From Lentisphaeria bacterium UBA7640 (lineage in GTDB: Bacteria; Verrucomicrobiota; Lentisphaeria; Victivallales; Victivallaceae), in contig DLIO01000071.1 in NCBI GenBank assembly GCA_002483765.1, positions 5,594 through 32,312 of the forward strand: a stretch of DNA of 26,719 nt. The letters run 5' to 3'. The position numbers and the translations under genes were made by a program. Positions 15,541-24,689 of the stretch are shown here, piece after piece (position 1 is the first letter of the stretch; the number at the start of each line of letters is the position of its first letter). Below the pieces are notes generated by a model, which made no database searches, was not told the DNA's origin, and was given only the letters and a program-made list of their open reading frames with translations.

Positions 15541-16365
15541 CTATCCTTTCACCCCACCGAGTTGGATACCTTTGACGAAGAATCTTTGACCAATCAAGAA
15601 TATTGCCACCAAGGGAACGATACTCATTAATGATCCTGCCATCAATAAATTCCACTTAGTGCTGTGTTCCCCCATAAAATAAGCCAATCCTACCGGCAGA
15701 GTCATTTTTTCTGAGGTTTGCAACACAATCAACGGCCATTGAAAATTGCGCCAGTTCCCGAGAAAGGTAAAAATGGCTAAAGTTGCCAGTGCTGGCTTGG
15801 ATAAAGGGATTGTTACATTCCAGAATATCTCCCAAAGATTACAGCCATCGATGCGAGCGGCGTCTTCCAGTTCAGTCGGCAATCCCATGAAAAACTGTCG
15901 CAACATAAACGTGCCGTAAGCAGAAAATATTCCCGGAATAATGATCGCTTTATACGAATCGATCCAGCCCAAGTAGCGGAGCAGTAAAAACAGCGGAATC
16001 ATGGTCACGGCACCCGGAATCATCATGGTCGCGAGATATGCGAAGAATACTTTGTCACGGCCCCACCAATTCAAACGCGCAAACGAAAATGCGGCAAACG
16101 CACTGGTTAAAACCTGACCGCAGGTAACGCAAAGCGCCAACAGAAACGAATTCAAAGCAAAGGCAGCGAACGGCACGACTTCCCACACTTTCGCATAATT
16201 CGACCATTTTATCGGATTAGGAATCCATTTGGGCGGAAACTCAAAAACATTATTACCATCTTTCAAGCTGGTTGAAACCATCCAGAAAAACGGGATCAGC
16301 ATCCCGATTGCGAGAATCGACATAAAAATATAAAGCAGAATCTTTTTTACAGTATTAAAATTCAT
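15541..16365 (-). CDS. Sugar ABC transporter permease (MalG/UgpE type)
   Basis: A 274-residue inner-membrane permease of the CUT1 family with about six helices; the first is at residues 8-28. The cytoplasmic EAA loop, which docks on the ATPase, reads ELEDAARIDGCNLWEIF and continues NVTIPLSKPAL. The C-terminus QRFFVKGIQLGGVKG is the usual ending of MalG-like proteins, so the gene is full length. The ATG has AAAGGAA upstream and lies 22 bases after the other permease. Sugar specificity is set by the binding protein. Confidence 0.92.
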   Translation of the reverse strand: MNFNTVKKILLYIFMSILAIGMLIPFFWMVSTSLKDGNNVFEFPPKWIPNPIKWSNYAKVWEVVPFAAFALNSFLLALCVTCGQVLTSAFAAFSFARLNWWGRDKVFFAYLATMMIPGAVTMIPLFLLLRYLGWIDSYKAIIIPGIFSAYGTFMLRQFFMGLPTELEDAARIDGCNLWEIFWNVTIPLSKPALATLAIFTFLGNWRNFQWPLIVLQTSEKMTLPVGLAYFMGEHSTKWNLLMAGSLMSIVPLVAIFLIGQRFFVKGIQLGGVKG

Positions 16366-16387
16366 TGTTATTTCCTTTGGAGTTGAA

Positions 16388-17269
16388 TTAATAGGTTACT
16401 TTTTTGCCGCCGTACTTCCAGTTGATCAGCGTCGCCACCAGTACTATGGCAAACAGCACTAGCGCCATTGAGGACGCGTAACCCATATTGAAAAGTTCGT
16501 AGGCGTTTCGGTAAATATGAAAACTCAAGTTGGTAGTGCTACCAGCTGGGCCACCGCCGGTCATAATGAAAACTGAATTAAAACTCCCTTGAAAGCCAGC
16601 TATTATCGACATAGTGAAGATGAAAAAAGTTGTCGGACTAATCATCGGGAGCGTGATGTGGTAGAATTTTCGCCAGTTGCTGGCTCCGTCCATATCGGCG
16701 GCTTCGTAGAGTTCAGGATTGACGCCCTGAAGCGCGGCGAGGTAAAGAATCATGTTGGTCCCACCCATGCCAGTCCAGATGCCCATAAAAATCAGCGCTG
16801 GCTTTGCCCAGAACACACTGCCGAGCCAATTCGGACCGTCTATGCCGACATAGGAGAGCAATACATTTAAAAGGCCGAAGTCGGGATTATAAATCCAGCG
16901 CCACAGCAGCAACAAACCTATTCCACTACAGATGCTGGGAAAGAAGTAGAGCGTGCGGTAAACTATGACGCCACGCAGACTTTTGTTCACCATGAGAGCA
17001 AGAAAAAGACTGGCCGCCATTGACAGCGGAATGCCGGTCATCAGGATAAAGGTATTGTAGAATGAGTTCCAAAACGCTTTATCAGAAAACAACTTGGTAA
17101 AATTACCTAGTCCGATAAACCGAGGCGCGGTAAGGATATCCCATTTATAAAATGCCAGAATAAACGCCGCACAAACCGGTAGCAAGGTAAAGATCATAAA
17201 ACCGGTGAAATTGGGCAGGATAAACAAGAATCCCGGCGCACACTCTCTTAACTTTTTCTTCTCAATCAT
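16388..17269 (-). CDS. Sugar ABC transporter permease (MalF/UgpA type)
   Basis: A 293-residue partner permease. The start (GFLFILPNFTGFMIFTLLPV), FIGLGNFTKLF and the EAA loop YEAADMDGASNWRKFYHITL are characteristic; the end WKYGGKKVTY is typical of full-length UgpA-like subunits. About six membrane helices. Its ATG overlaps the end of the binding-protein gene by eight bases (ATGATTGA, 17262-17269), with GAAGGG upstream, so the two are translationally coupled. Forms the transmembrane heterodimer with the next gene's product. Confidence 0.92.
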   Translation of the reverse strand: MIEKKKLRECAPGFLFILPNFTGFMIFTLLPVCAAFILAFYKWDILTAPRFIGLGNFTKLFSDKAFWNSFYNTFILMTGIPLSMAASLFLALMVNKSLRGVIVYRTLYFFPSICSGIGLLLLWRWIYNPDFGLLNVLLSYVGIDGPNWLGSVFWAKPALIFMGIWTGMGGTNMILYLAALQGVNPELYEAADMDGASNWRKFYHITLPMISPTTFFIFTMSIIAGFQGSFNSVFIMTGGGPAGSTTNLSFHIYRNAYELFNMGYASSMALVLFAIVLVATLINWKYGGKKVTY

Positions 17270-18596
17270 GATCTATCCCTTCTGTTGCTATATTTTTTGA
17301 AGAATGTTCATTTAACGCCGCGTCAGCTTTTTCAACGACTTTATCCATCTCGGTTTGAATATCGGACATCCCGAGGCGGGCTTTATCGAGAGCAATACCA
17401 AAATCGCTCGCAATTGAACGTAAAGCATAGATATTGTCCAACGGACGAGATGCCAGCAATGACTGGATCAAAATGTTTTCATCAAACGAAGTATCGGGAC
17501 GGTTCCGAAACTCCGGTGAAAGTCCAATACTTTTTCTGGCCGGAATATAGTAATTGTCGAAGCAATATTCCTTCATCACCTTATCACTATTCAGGAACTT
17601 CACCAACTCCCATGCTTCATCTGGATGTTTTGTGCCACTCCAGACCACCCAGCCGGAACTGGTATAACGAATCGGCCGACCATGTTTACCTTTGGGAGGC
17701 ATAGCAATACCCCAGCGGATATTACTGTTTTTTCCCGCGTCCATAATCGTCGGCAACGCATAAGCGAGAGTGACTATCATGCCGATACGTCCAGAGGAGA
17801 AGTTTTCAGCAACTCCTGCAGACTCCGTACCACCGAGTGACTTGGCAGTGGCATGGTGTTTACGTTCCAGATCAAGAATAAAATTTAGTGCCTCAATCGC
17901 TTCGGGTTGATTTAACAGGCATTTAGTATGCTGTTTGTTGACCATATTACCACCATTTGACCATATCCAGGAAATCGCTTCTGCCCACCAATAACCAACA
18001 ACACAACCTGCTTGATCAATACGTCCGTCACCATCAATATCTTTGGTCAGTTTGATCGCGGCATTCTGAAAATCTTCCCATATCCAACTTTCATCAGGAT
18101 AGTTCAGATTTGCTTGGTCAAACAGGTCTTTATTATAAAAAAGCACTGTACCGCTACCTTCGAGCGGCAGATAATGTACTTCCTGGTCTGTAGACTGGGC
18201 GTCTTCAAGACCTACTTCGAAATAATCATCGAGGTCGTAATTATCCCTTTTTATCATCGGCATCAGGTTTAAAAGGGTATCTTTTATTTTAAAAGAGTTA
18301 ACCTGTTTACCTGAAAAATGCACCACATCAGCACAGGTTTTACCAACCATCATAGTCTGGACTTTTGTATAATAATTACCCGGTGCTTTGTTGTGTTTGA
18401 CTCTGATATTGGAGTGCGTCTTTTCAAAAAGCGCAAGTAATTCTTCAAACTTTTTTTCATACCCCGGTGGCGGATTTGCCAAAAGCCTTAATTCAATTTT
18501 ACCGTCATTAATGATTTTCGGCCGGTCATAGACCAAAAGCACAAATAAAATCAATAAAAACCCCAATAAAAACGTCAACTTATACCAGTTAAACAT
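17262..18596 (-). CDS. Sugar ABC transporter substrate-binding protein (family 1), membrane-anchored
   Basis: A 444-residue extracellular solute-binding protein. After a single N-terminal helix (about residues 5-23) comes the mature domain beginning IELRLLANPPPGYEKKFEELL; the family landmarks DVVHFSG, VLFYNKDLFDQANL and YTSSGWVVWSGTKHPDEAWELVKFL are clear. There is no lipobox cysteine, so it is probably tethered by the uncleaved helix rather than a lipid. The ATG at 18596 is chosen because GAAGG lies 9 bases upstream; an in-frame TTG at 18620 would give eight more residues. A 13-codon mini-ORF with its own ribosome site overlaps this start. Ligand unknown; the neighbouring glycosidases suggest an oligosaccharide. 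Confidence 0.9.
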   Translation of the reverse strand: MFNWYKLTFLLGFLLILFVLLVYDRPKIINDGKIELRLLANPPPGYEKKFEELLALFEKTHSNIRVKHNKAPGNYYTKVQTMMVGKTCADVVHFSGKQVNSFKIKDTLLNLMPMIKRDNYDLDDYFEVGLEDAQSTDQEVHYLPLEGSGTVLFYNKDLFDQANLNYPDESWIWEDFQNAAIKLTKDIDGDGRIDQAGCVVGYWWAEAISWIWSNGGNMVNKQHTKCLLNQPEAIEALNFILDLERKHHATAKSLGGTESAGVAENFSSGRIGMIVTLAYALPTIMDAGKNSNIRWGIAMPPKGKHGRPIRYTSSGWVVWSGTKHPDEAWELVKFLNSDKVMKEYCFDNYYIPARKSIGLSPEFRNRPDTSFDENILIQSLLASRPLDNIYALRSIASDFGIALDKARLGMSDIQTEMDKVVEKADAALNEHSSKNIATEGIDHD

Positions 18597-18630
18597 AAAA
18601 AACGTCCTTCTTCGATACAATTTTATTCAT
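18589..18630 (-). CDS. Possible 13-residue leader peptide overlapping the binding-protein start
   Basis: ATG at 18630 with AAGGAAAAG just upstream encodes MNKIVSKKDVFYV and stops at a TAA inside ATGTTTAA, overlapping the ATG of the binding-protein gene by eight bases. An in-frame TAG precedes it, so it is not the end of a longer gene. It could couple translation to the next gene, or be chance in an AT-rich stretch. Confidence 0.25.
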   Translation of the reverse strand: MNKIVSKKDVFYV

Positions 18631-18735
18631 TAATCTTTTCCTTAAAAATTTCTACCATTCCGCGTCGATCTGCGTTATCTACGGATATATTTTCTTTGTC
18701 GTTTATTTGGTTACTTTTTTGCCATAATTTATATT

Positions 18736-19631
18736 TTAAATATCTTTAAAATATAAATCACTTTTTGACTGTATCATTGAAATTATTTCTAATTCGTGTT
18801 GAGGCGTACATGGCACCCATTTAGTCATAACAATGCCGTCGCAACTATTTTTGCAGTGATTTTCCCTCCATTGCCTGATTACTTCCGGTCTTTCTCCCGG
18901 TGCACCCCATATTTCAAAACCTTTTGATGCGATACGCGATATAGTTTCAGTATCCCCTACGCCCTCATATCCCCAGAGCATTTTTACGATGTCGCGAGGT
19001 CGTTCGTTTTCAATCAAGCTATGTTTTTCATTAAAAACTAAACCTCGCGGGTCTATTCTGGAATCACGCCATATCGCAATGCGTAAATTTCTTTTTTGAA
19101 GACCATTTTGGAGAAGGCATATGGCATTTTTAAATTGACTTGACGCGCGATCATGGTCATCATCCATACCGATATGAAAAAATCTTGGTGGCTGGCAAAC
19201 CGCAATCAATTCATCAATCAGCTCAAAAGCAGCGTTCCAATATTCTTCCGTATTAAAAAAATCTCTCCCATCAACGACTTCGTTATACGGATAAAACCAT
19301 TGATTGTGCCGATGAAAGCGACTTTGCGAAAAGTTTAGTTTAGGGACGATTTCAATTCCGTTTTCTTTGGCATAAATTACAATTTTTCCAAATGATTCAT
19401 CGGAACGGTATAATGCTTTGCGAGCTCTGGGGGAGATTTGTATTCAACACCATCCGCGCAATCAATAATGAGGAGATTCATTGCCGCTTTACGCATTGCG
19501 TCAATAACCTTCATGGCGGTTTTTAGGTTAAATGGCGTTTCATTTTTCTTATTTTTACACCATTCTGGGTCATAATGACTGATGTGCATTAATAATCCGC
19601 GAATTGAAAATTTGTTTTTGTATTGTGACAT
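18736..19631 (-). pseudogene. GH20-like TIM-barrel protein gene with one frameshift
   Basis: Two adjacent reading frames form one protein of about 298 residues if one A is added to the A5 run at 19383-19387 (minus strand). The N-terminal part (from ATG 19631, AAAGGA upstream) ends MNHLEK and then meets TAA; the other frame continues VIYAKENGIEIVPKLNFSQS, then FHRHNQWFYPYNEVVDGRD, to the stop at 18736 with no further breaks. The barrel-like order, the AKENGIEIVPK strand and FHIGMDDDHD recall the GH20 hexosaminidase region where HIGGDE carries the catalytic Asp-Glu pair; here it is Asp-Asp-Asp. No signal peptide. It lies 45 bases after the GH2-like gene in the same operon. The single homopolymer change could be a sequencing error, in which case this is an intact cytoplasmic enzyme. 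Confidence 0.75.
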
Positions 19632-19676
19632 TTTTTCCTTTTTTATAATTGTGGTTTTTTTAAGATATTTGAAATT

Positions 19677-22600
19677 TTATTTTGCTTTAATTTGAAGATC
19701 CATTTTGTCCAAATCTTGGCCTTCTTCAGATGCTCCTTTTAGTATATTACTTTTATTGCCGGCATGATCAGTACAACGAAAACGAAGCGTGCGAACACCA
19801 ACTGTTTTTAAATCCCTTCCCCCCGTACCTAGCATGAATGGCCCGTCACACGCAATATAAGGGCCATTATCAACCGACATTTCAATCTTTTTCACGCCGG
19901 ACTCTTTGTCTTCAGCTTTTATTTCAAATACGGTATTAGATGTTCCAATATATTGATGTCCATATTTATCTATTGGTGGAAAAGATACGAAACGCATAAC
20001 CGGTGGAGTTTGATCATTACTTACTGATTTACCAGAACAACGTTCCTCTACATATTTATCATCGGCTTTTATAATAACACTTGAAATCCCACACCATTTA
20101 TGTTGTGATGAACCAGATTTTTCCAAATTTATAAATTCCAGTTTATTTGACCCAGCACGTAGCCATTCGCGTGGGAATGGAATATTCCACGTTGACCATC
20201 CCATTTTTACCCATTGGTTTACACCTTTAAAAAGTTGATGTCCATTTAATAGTATCTCTATATTTATAAATACCGTTTTGTCGCTGTCCTGCCCCTCTAC
20301 GGAAAGGATTAAATATTTTCCCTTCGCCTCTGGTATCTGGGAAGCCGTCAATTCAAAACTATTTTCGGTTTTTTCGCCGGACCTAAAAAAAACAACATTT
20401 TTCGGTGCAATAAAAAAAGCCTTATATTGCGACTCTAATGATCCATACATAAAATTATTCAGTGAAAACCGAATTTTATTCCCAGACGCTAAAGGTCCAG
20501 AACCCTCAATCAAGGTCCTGAGCACCTGAGGCGAAACACTTTTGGCTGGATTAAATTCAGATCCCGAAATATATCTTAAAATGGAATTCATCAGCGTGGC
20601 GCAAGCCGGGTTTTCCATATCCGTAGCACAAGTAGTAACAAACAATCGCCCCTTCCCTGCCTTGAGTTCAAATATACTTGCTTGATCGGCTTGTTTCCTC
20701 CGATGAATAATTTCCAGAATTGGCTGGAAAGGCACATTTTTCATTAGTTGTTGCTTAGGGTGAACCATTGGTTGAGAAGCTTGGGCCGCTGTACGGTCGT
20801 CACGGAAACTTACCGGGGCAGAACCATTCAGAAGTGGATAGAACTGCCAATCGCCCCAACCTTCATTCGGAATATTTTCCCAAATCGGATGCTCATAAAC
20901 AATCGAACCATTATTATGATGATTTCTAAAGCCCTGTTCAAATTTCGGCCAGCGGGTGTGGAGAGGAAACGGTTTACCACCAATTAGCAAAACATCACCA
21001 CCCGCTTCTAAGTGTTGAATAGTTTTTTCATTAAGCAGATCAACAACCCAAAGCTTTTCTTTTGCTGTTTTATCACTAAGGTAACGAAGTTCAGGATAGC
21101 TCTTTTTTAGTAACAGATACATATTATGTGATGCCGCTGCCACGATTTTATCTTTTTGCAATTTCTTGAATATCCAAAAACTCCAATCATTTTTGACGGT
21201 TTGACCATTTCCAGACAATTCCACGCTAAGGTTCAGCTTGCTATTTTTTTCAACCTCAGGCCAGTTGAATTTAATGGCTTCCAAGTTTGTTACTTTGCCC
21301 AACGAGGCTTGATCGACTTGAGAGGTTCCACTGAGCAAAATTTGCTCACCATTCTTGAGTGTCCAGCTGAGTTTTCCATTTTGAATAGCTTCATCTCCGA
21401 ACATTGACACCATAGGAATTGCCCCAAAGGGCGTGTTAGCCCAATAGCAGTATCTCAGGCACATGCCATTATCCCAGTCGAGCAGGAGTACGTTGTCATT
21501 ATTAAAACGACGAAAACTTTCCGCGCTAAATCCGGGTGAATTTTGTAAAAATAAATTCATCCCACCGTGTGCGCCGATATCTTGATAACCGGCTACATTG
21601 TTGCATTTGCGCATTTTTTCGCCTACATATTTGAATAAAATAGCACTTAGTTCAGACATATTTTTGTAATACAAGTAATCTTTACTATCTGCTAGACGAG
21701 TTATTATTGCCTTTTTTATTGCTGCTTTAGACGCAGGAAAATTACTCCAGCGATCAATTATATTTTCTACTCCCTGTATTCCATATCGCAGAGTCGGGAC
21801 TTTACCATCTTGAAGAAATGAATAAAGTCTGGTACTCTGCATAACCTCGTGAGAAATAAGGGGACGTTGATAAACCACAAATCGCTGGTTAATATCTTGC
21901 CAATTACCATCGAATGGATGATAACTGAATACGCCATTCGGAAAATTCCCGAAAACATCCGAACATTTGGTTATTTGCTCCAGCCGTTTGGGATGTACTC
22001 CGTTCTTCACGTGTACTTTATCTTCCGATGCAAAACTGTACTCGATTCCTCTCATCGCCTGATTGGGCATGAGTAACGATTCAGGATTGACCACCTTAAT
22101 AGCTTCGTTACATTTCGCCACATCATCTATGAAGCCTTGGTAATAAGCCATTTCTCCGCCAAGCACGTAGATGGACATGCTGGGATGAACTCTTGTCCAT
22201 TTTGCAATATCTACCCATAGAAAAGGAGCTTCCAGGGAACCATTTTTTACTTTTAGCGAGGTTTTGAGATATTTTCTTGCATCAAAGAGATAACCACACT
22301 GAACAACTATACCAGCTTCATCCGCCGCTTCCAATGCTTCGGGAGACGCAATACTCAACCAATCAACGGCATTATAACCGCGATTTTTAATTAATTTAAA
22401 ATATTTCAGCCAGTAATTTTTATCCTGAGGATATCTCCAATGGGTTGTCCTCTCAAATGATCTGTAAACTTGTCTTAAATAAATAGGTTTCCCATTAAGT
22501 TTCAGATTCCTCCCGACAGAACTCCAACGTCTTAAGCCAAACCGCTGCTTGAGGGTATCAATAACTGTACCGTTCATTTTCCATTCAACTTCAGCGATAT

Positions 22601-23432
22601 ACAAATTGGGATGATTTGGCTGCCAAAGTTGTATGTCTTCGTTTCGTGTTGAAGTCCAATTTAAAACGATTGATTCAGTGAATCCTTTAATATCAATAGA
22701 ACCTTTAGCTATTTGTTTTCCTGATTTATATTCTTTTACTATCCAGTCAAGGCTTGATTTATTTAGAGATTTTCTCTTAAACGGTATTTTTAAATCCGCC
22801 TGCCAGGCAATTTCCGTTAAGTCTTTACCCGGCCTCAGGTAAAGACTGTCTATTCTTCCAGTTCCATTGGATACTTCAAGATAAACCGGCGAAACAATAC
22901 CGCCAAGAGTTGCAAATTTGTATGTCAGCTTTGTTTTATTATCTACAGAGATAATAATTTCGTTTTTCGTTCCAGGTTTTAATATGCCACTCAAATCAAT
23001 CAGCGATGGAACCATAGAAATATACGGATTAAAAACTATGTGTTCACCATTAATCCACACATTTATTCTATCGTATGCCCGACCAATGTATAACTGAACC
23101 GATTTTTCAGCCCAGTTGGCGGGAATATCAACCATTTTACGGTAAAAAGCTGTTCCCTGCAGGTTGATAAAGTTGATGTCTTGCCACTTTGAGTTAGCCC
23201 ATTTTGCCTTGCTTAAGCGCTCGGTTTGAAAATTCATGTAATCTGGTACTTTTAACTTTATGTCATAAGTATTAGCATTGGGTAAGTCAGGCGTATCGAT
23301 AGATAAATTTTGCTTAAAAGTAAAATCCCAGTCTCCATCCAGAGATATCTGTTTATACGTGGCAGCGACATAGTTTGCCCATCCCAACATGACAATAATA
23401 AGTCCGAACAATAAGCCTGTTTTTGTTTTCAC
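19677..23432 (-). CDS. Large secreted GH2-like glycoside hydrolase with extra C-terminal domains
   Basis: A 1251-residue protein with a signal peptide (MKTKTGLLFGLIIVMLGWAN..., cut near residue 24). Residues ~28-190 form the GH2 sugar-binding jelly roll (LDGDWDF, YIGRAYDRINVWINGEHI), ~200-300 an Ig-like domain ending RFGLRRW, and ~310-560 the TIM barrel. E427 in VLGGEMAY and E529 in LISHEVM are candidates for acid/base and nucleophile, though the usual Asn before the first Glu is Gly. Then come a class I amidotransferase-like region (~740-970, AGGDVLLIGGKPF and KAGKGRLFVTT) and a C-terminal Ig/OmpL47-like domain (~1170-1230, DKESGVKKIEMSVDNGP). The start is GTG, with AAAGGAG seven bases upstream. 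Probably an exo-acting beta-glycosidase in the periplasm or outside; sugar unknown. Confidence 0.85.
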   Translation of the reverse strand: MKTKTGLLFGLIIVMLGWANYVAATYKQISLDGDWDFTFKQNLSIDTPDLPNANTYDIKLKVPDYMNFQTERLSKAKWANSKWQDINFINLQGTAFYRKMVDIPANWAEKSVQLYIGRAYDRINVWINGEHIVFNPYISMVPSLIDLSGILKPGTKNEIIISVDNKTKLTYKFATLGGIVSPVYLEVSNGTGRIDSLYLRPGKDLTEIAWQADLKIPFKRKSLNKSSLDWIVKEYKSGKQIAKGSIDIKGFTESIVLNWTSTRNEDIQLWQPNHPNLYIAEVEWKMNGTVIDTLKQRFGLRRWSSVGRNLKLNGKPIYLRQVYRSFERTTHWRYPQDKNYWLKYFKLIKNRGYNAVDWLSIASPEALEAADEAGIVVQCGYLFDARKYLKTSLKVKNGSLEAPFLWVDIAKWTRVHPSMSIYVLGGEMAYYQGFIDDVAKCNEAIKVVNPESLLMPNQAMRGIEYSFASEDKVHVKNGVHPKRLEQITKCSDVFGNFPNGVFSYHPFDGNWQDINQRFVVYQRPLISHEVMQSTRLYSFLQDGKVPTLRYGIQGVENIIDRWSNFPASKAAIKKAIITRLADSKDYLYYKNMSELSAILFKYVGEKMRKCNNVAGYQDIGAHGGMNLFLQNSPGFSAESFRRFNNDNVLLLDWDNGMCLRYCYWANTPFGAIPMVSMFGDEAIQNGKLSWTLKNGEQILLSGTSQVDQASLGKVTNLEAIKFNWPEVEKNSKLNLSVELSGNGQTVKNDWSFWIFKKLQKDKIVAAASHNMYLLLKKSYPELRYLSDKTAKEKLWVVDLLNEKTIQHLEAGGDVLLIGGKPFPLHTRWPKFEQGFRNHHNNGSIVYEHPIWENIPNEGWGDWQFYPLLNGSAPVSFRDDRTAAQASQPMVHPKQQLMKNVPFQPILEIIHRRKQADQASIFELKAGKGRLFVTTCATDMENPACATLMNSILRYISGSEFNPAKSVSPQVLRTLIEGSGPLASGNKIRFSLNNFMYGSLESQYKAFFIAPKNVVFFRSGEKTENSFELTASQIPEAKGKYLILSVEGQDSDKTVFINIEILLNGHQLFKGVNQWVKMGWSTWNIPFPREWLRAGSNKLEFINLEKSGSSQHKWCGISSVIIKADDKYVEERCSGKSVSNDQTPPVMRFVSFPPIDKYGHQYIGTSNTVFEIKAEDKESGVKKIEMSVDNGPYIACDGPFMLGTGGRDLKTVGVRTLRFRCTDHAGNKSNILKGASEEGQDLDKMDLQIKAK

Positions 23433-23488
23433 GTTCTTGCTCCTTTAAGCACAAGTGCTCTTTTGTTTGTTGTTTAGTTCTTGAACCC

Positions 23489-23567
23489 GTGAAAGAATTT
23501 CTGGATTCTTTTTGTTAATTGATTGGCTGAAAATCAGTCGACTCACTCGATTTTAACATTCTTTCAC
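23489..23567 (-). other. Inverted repeat in the leader of the GH2-like gene
   Basis: GTGAAAGAAT (23489-23498) and ATTCTTTCAC (23558-23567) are perfect 10-base arms. Inside lies a smaller hairpin, GGCTGA-AAA-TCAGTC (23525-23539, with one G-U pair). As RNA this would fold into a two-level stem 57-144 bases upstream of the GTG start. No T-run follows, so it is not a standard terminator. The rest of the 356-base gap (23433-23788) holds AGCAC-AA-GTGCT next to the ribosome site and no recognisable gene. Confidence 0.45.
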
Positions 23568-23788
23568 CATAACCAACCCCTTGTGTTTCCTATTTTGCGC
23601 GGTGTTGATTTTGGCATTTTGACTACTAAAACCCCGATTTTCGATACATTTCCCATATTAGACTTATTTCTTCCTTGATGTTAATTATTTATTATCTAGC
23701 AATATATCGCGTGCAACTATCGGAAATTTTTAATCTTAAATGATGAGTTCTACATGCAGAATATTCCCAAAAACATTAAAATCTCAGA

Positions 23789-24592
23789 TTATTCGATAAT
23801 TAGTGCTGCCTCAATAATTTCTTCACCAGTCTTAGCACGACTAAGTATTTCTACTTCATCAATCAATCCGGTAAAATTATAGTGGCGGGCATGATAAGCT
23901 CCTATGACAAATTTAGTTTTAGGGGCACTAGGATTAATGGCTTTCTCCTTTTTTTCAACAGCGATACTCCCATCAACATAGATACGATACAGTCCGTCTT
24001 TGTAAGTAACTGCAACATGATACCATCTGTCGTCAAGCTCACCTTTATACCACGGACCACCTTTTTGAAGAATCGTTTTAGGAATTTCCCCTTTTTTGAA
24101 TTTTGGCGTAGAAATCCCCCAAGATTTTTCTTTCTTAGGCACTTTTACACCAGATCCTAATCCTGATCTTAAACTTAGATGTCCATAACTAAGTTCAAGA
24201 CCATATCCCGGCCCTAACTCGGATTCATTGCAGGCAACAATGTACTCTCTCTTTGGATATTCGTAATCAGGCTTTATCCAAGCACTGATGGTGAACTCAT
24301 TGCCGGCTAAAGCAAGATTCTCGGAAACTTTTTTGATAACAGCGTAAGAATCTTTACCATTAAAGGAGAGGCATTTGCCCTTTTTACCGTCAGCCCACTC
24401 TGTCTTAACAAGACGCAAATCGTTGCCGTTAGGGCTGGAATCTTTTGCTGTATCACCTTCACCCTCATCAAAATGCCAAAGCCCGATAACATCTTTTGAG
24501 GAAATGTCCTCATCCATGGCTTTAACATTACTCCCATAATTAAAAACTAAGACTAATCCCAACATTAAGCTTGTCTTTTTCAACATCTTCAT
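23789..24592 (-). CDS. Secreted LamG-domain (concanavalin A-like lectin) protein
   Basis: A 267-residue secreted protein. The signal peptide MKMLKKTSLMLGLVLVFNYG...NVKA is followed by one LamG-type (Laminin_G_3) jelly roll: GLWHFDEGEGDTAKDSSPNG, GKCLSFNGKDSYAVIK, FTISAWIKPD, WYHVAVTYKDGLYRIYVDG and FTGLIDEVEILSRAKT are its successive strands. These domains bind carbohydrate or protein surfaces; no catalytic residues are seen. ATG at 24592 is preferred over ATG at 24598, because AGGAG is 7 bases upstream of the former and only 1 from the latter. It is followed by the GH2-like gene and preceded by the pseudopilin gene, all same strand. Confidence 0.85.
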   Translation of the reverse strand: MKMLKKTSLMLGLVLVFNYGSNVKAMDEDISSKDVIGLWHFDEGEGDTAKDSSPNGNDLRLVKTEWADGKKGKCLSFNGKDSYAVIKKVSENLALAGNEFTISAWIKPDYEYPKREYIVACNESELGPGYGLELSYGHLSLRSGLGSGVKVPKKEKSWGISTPKFKKGEIPKTILQKGGPWYKGELDDRWYHVAVTYKDGLYRIYVDGSIAVEKKEKAINPSAPKTKFVIGAYHARHYNFTGLIDEVEILSRAKTGEEIIEAALIIE

Positions 24593-24689
24593 ACTCATTC
24601 TCCTGTTTGTTTTTTTAAGTTTTTGTAACTTATATATAGACAGATTGTGATTTACCTTCTATAATCTTCATGTTTCCTATTCCTGTCTT

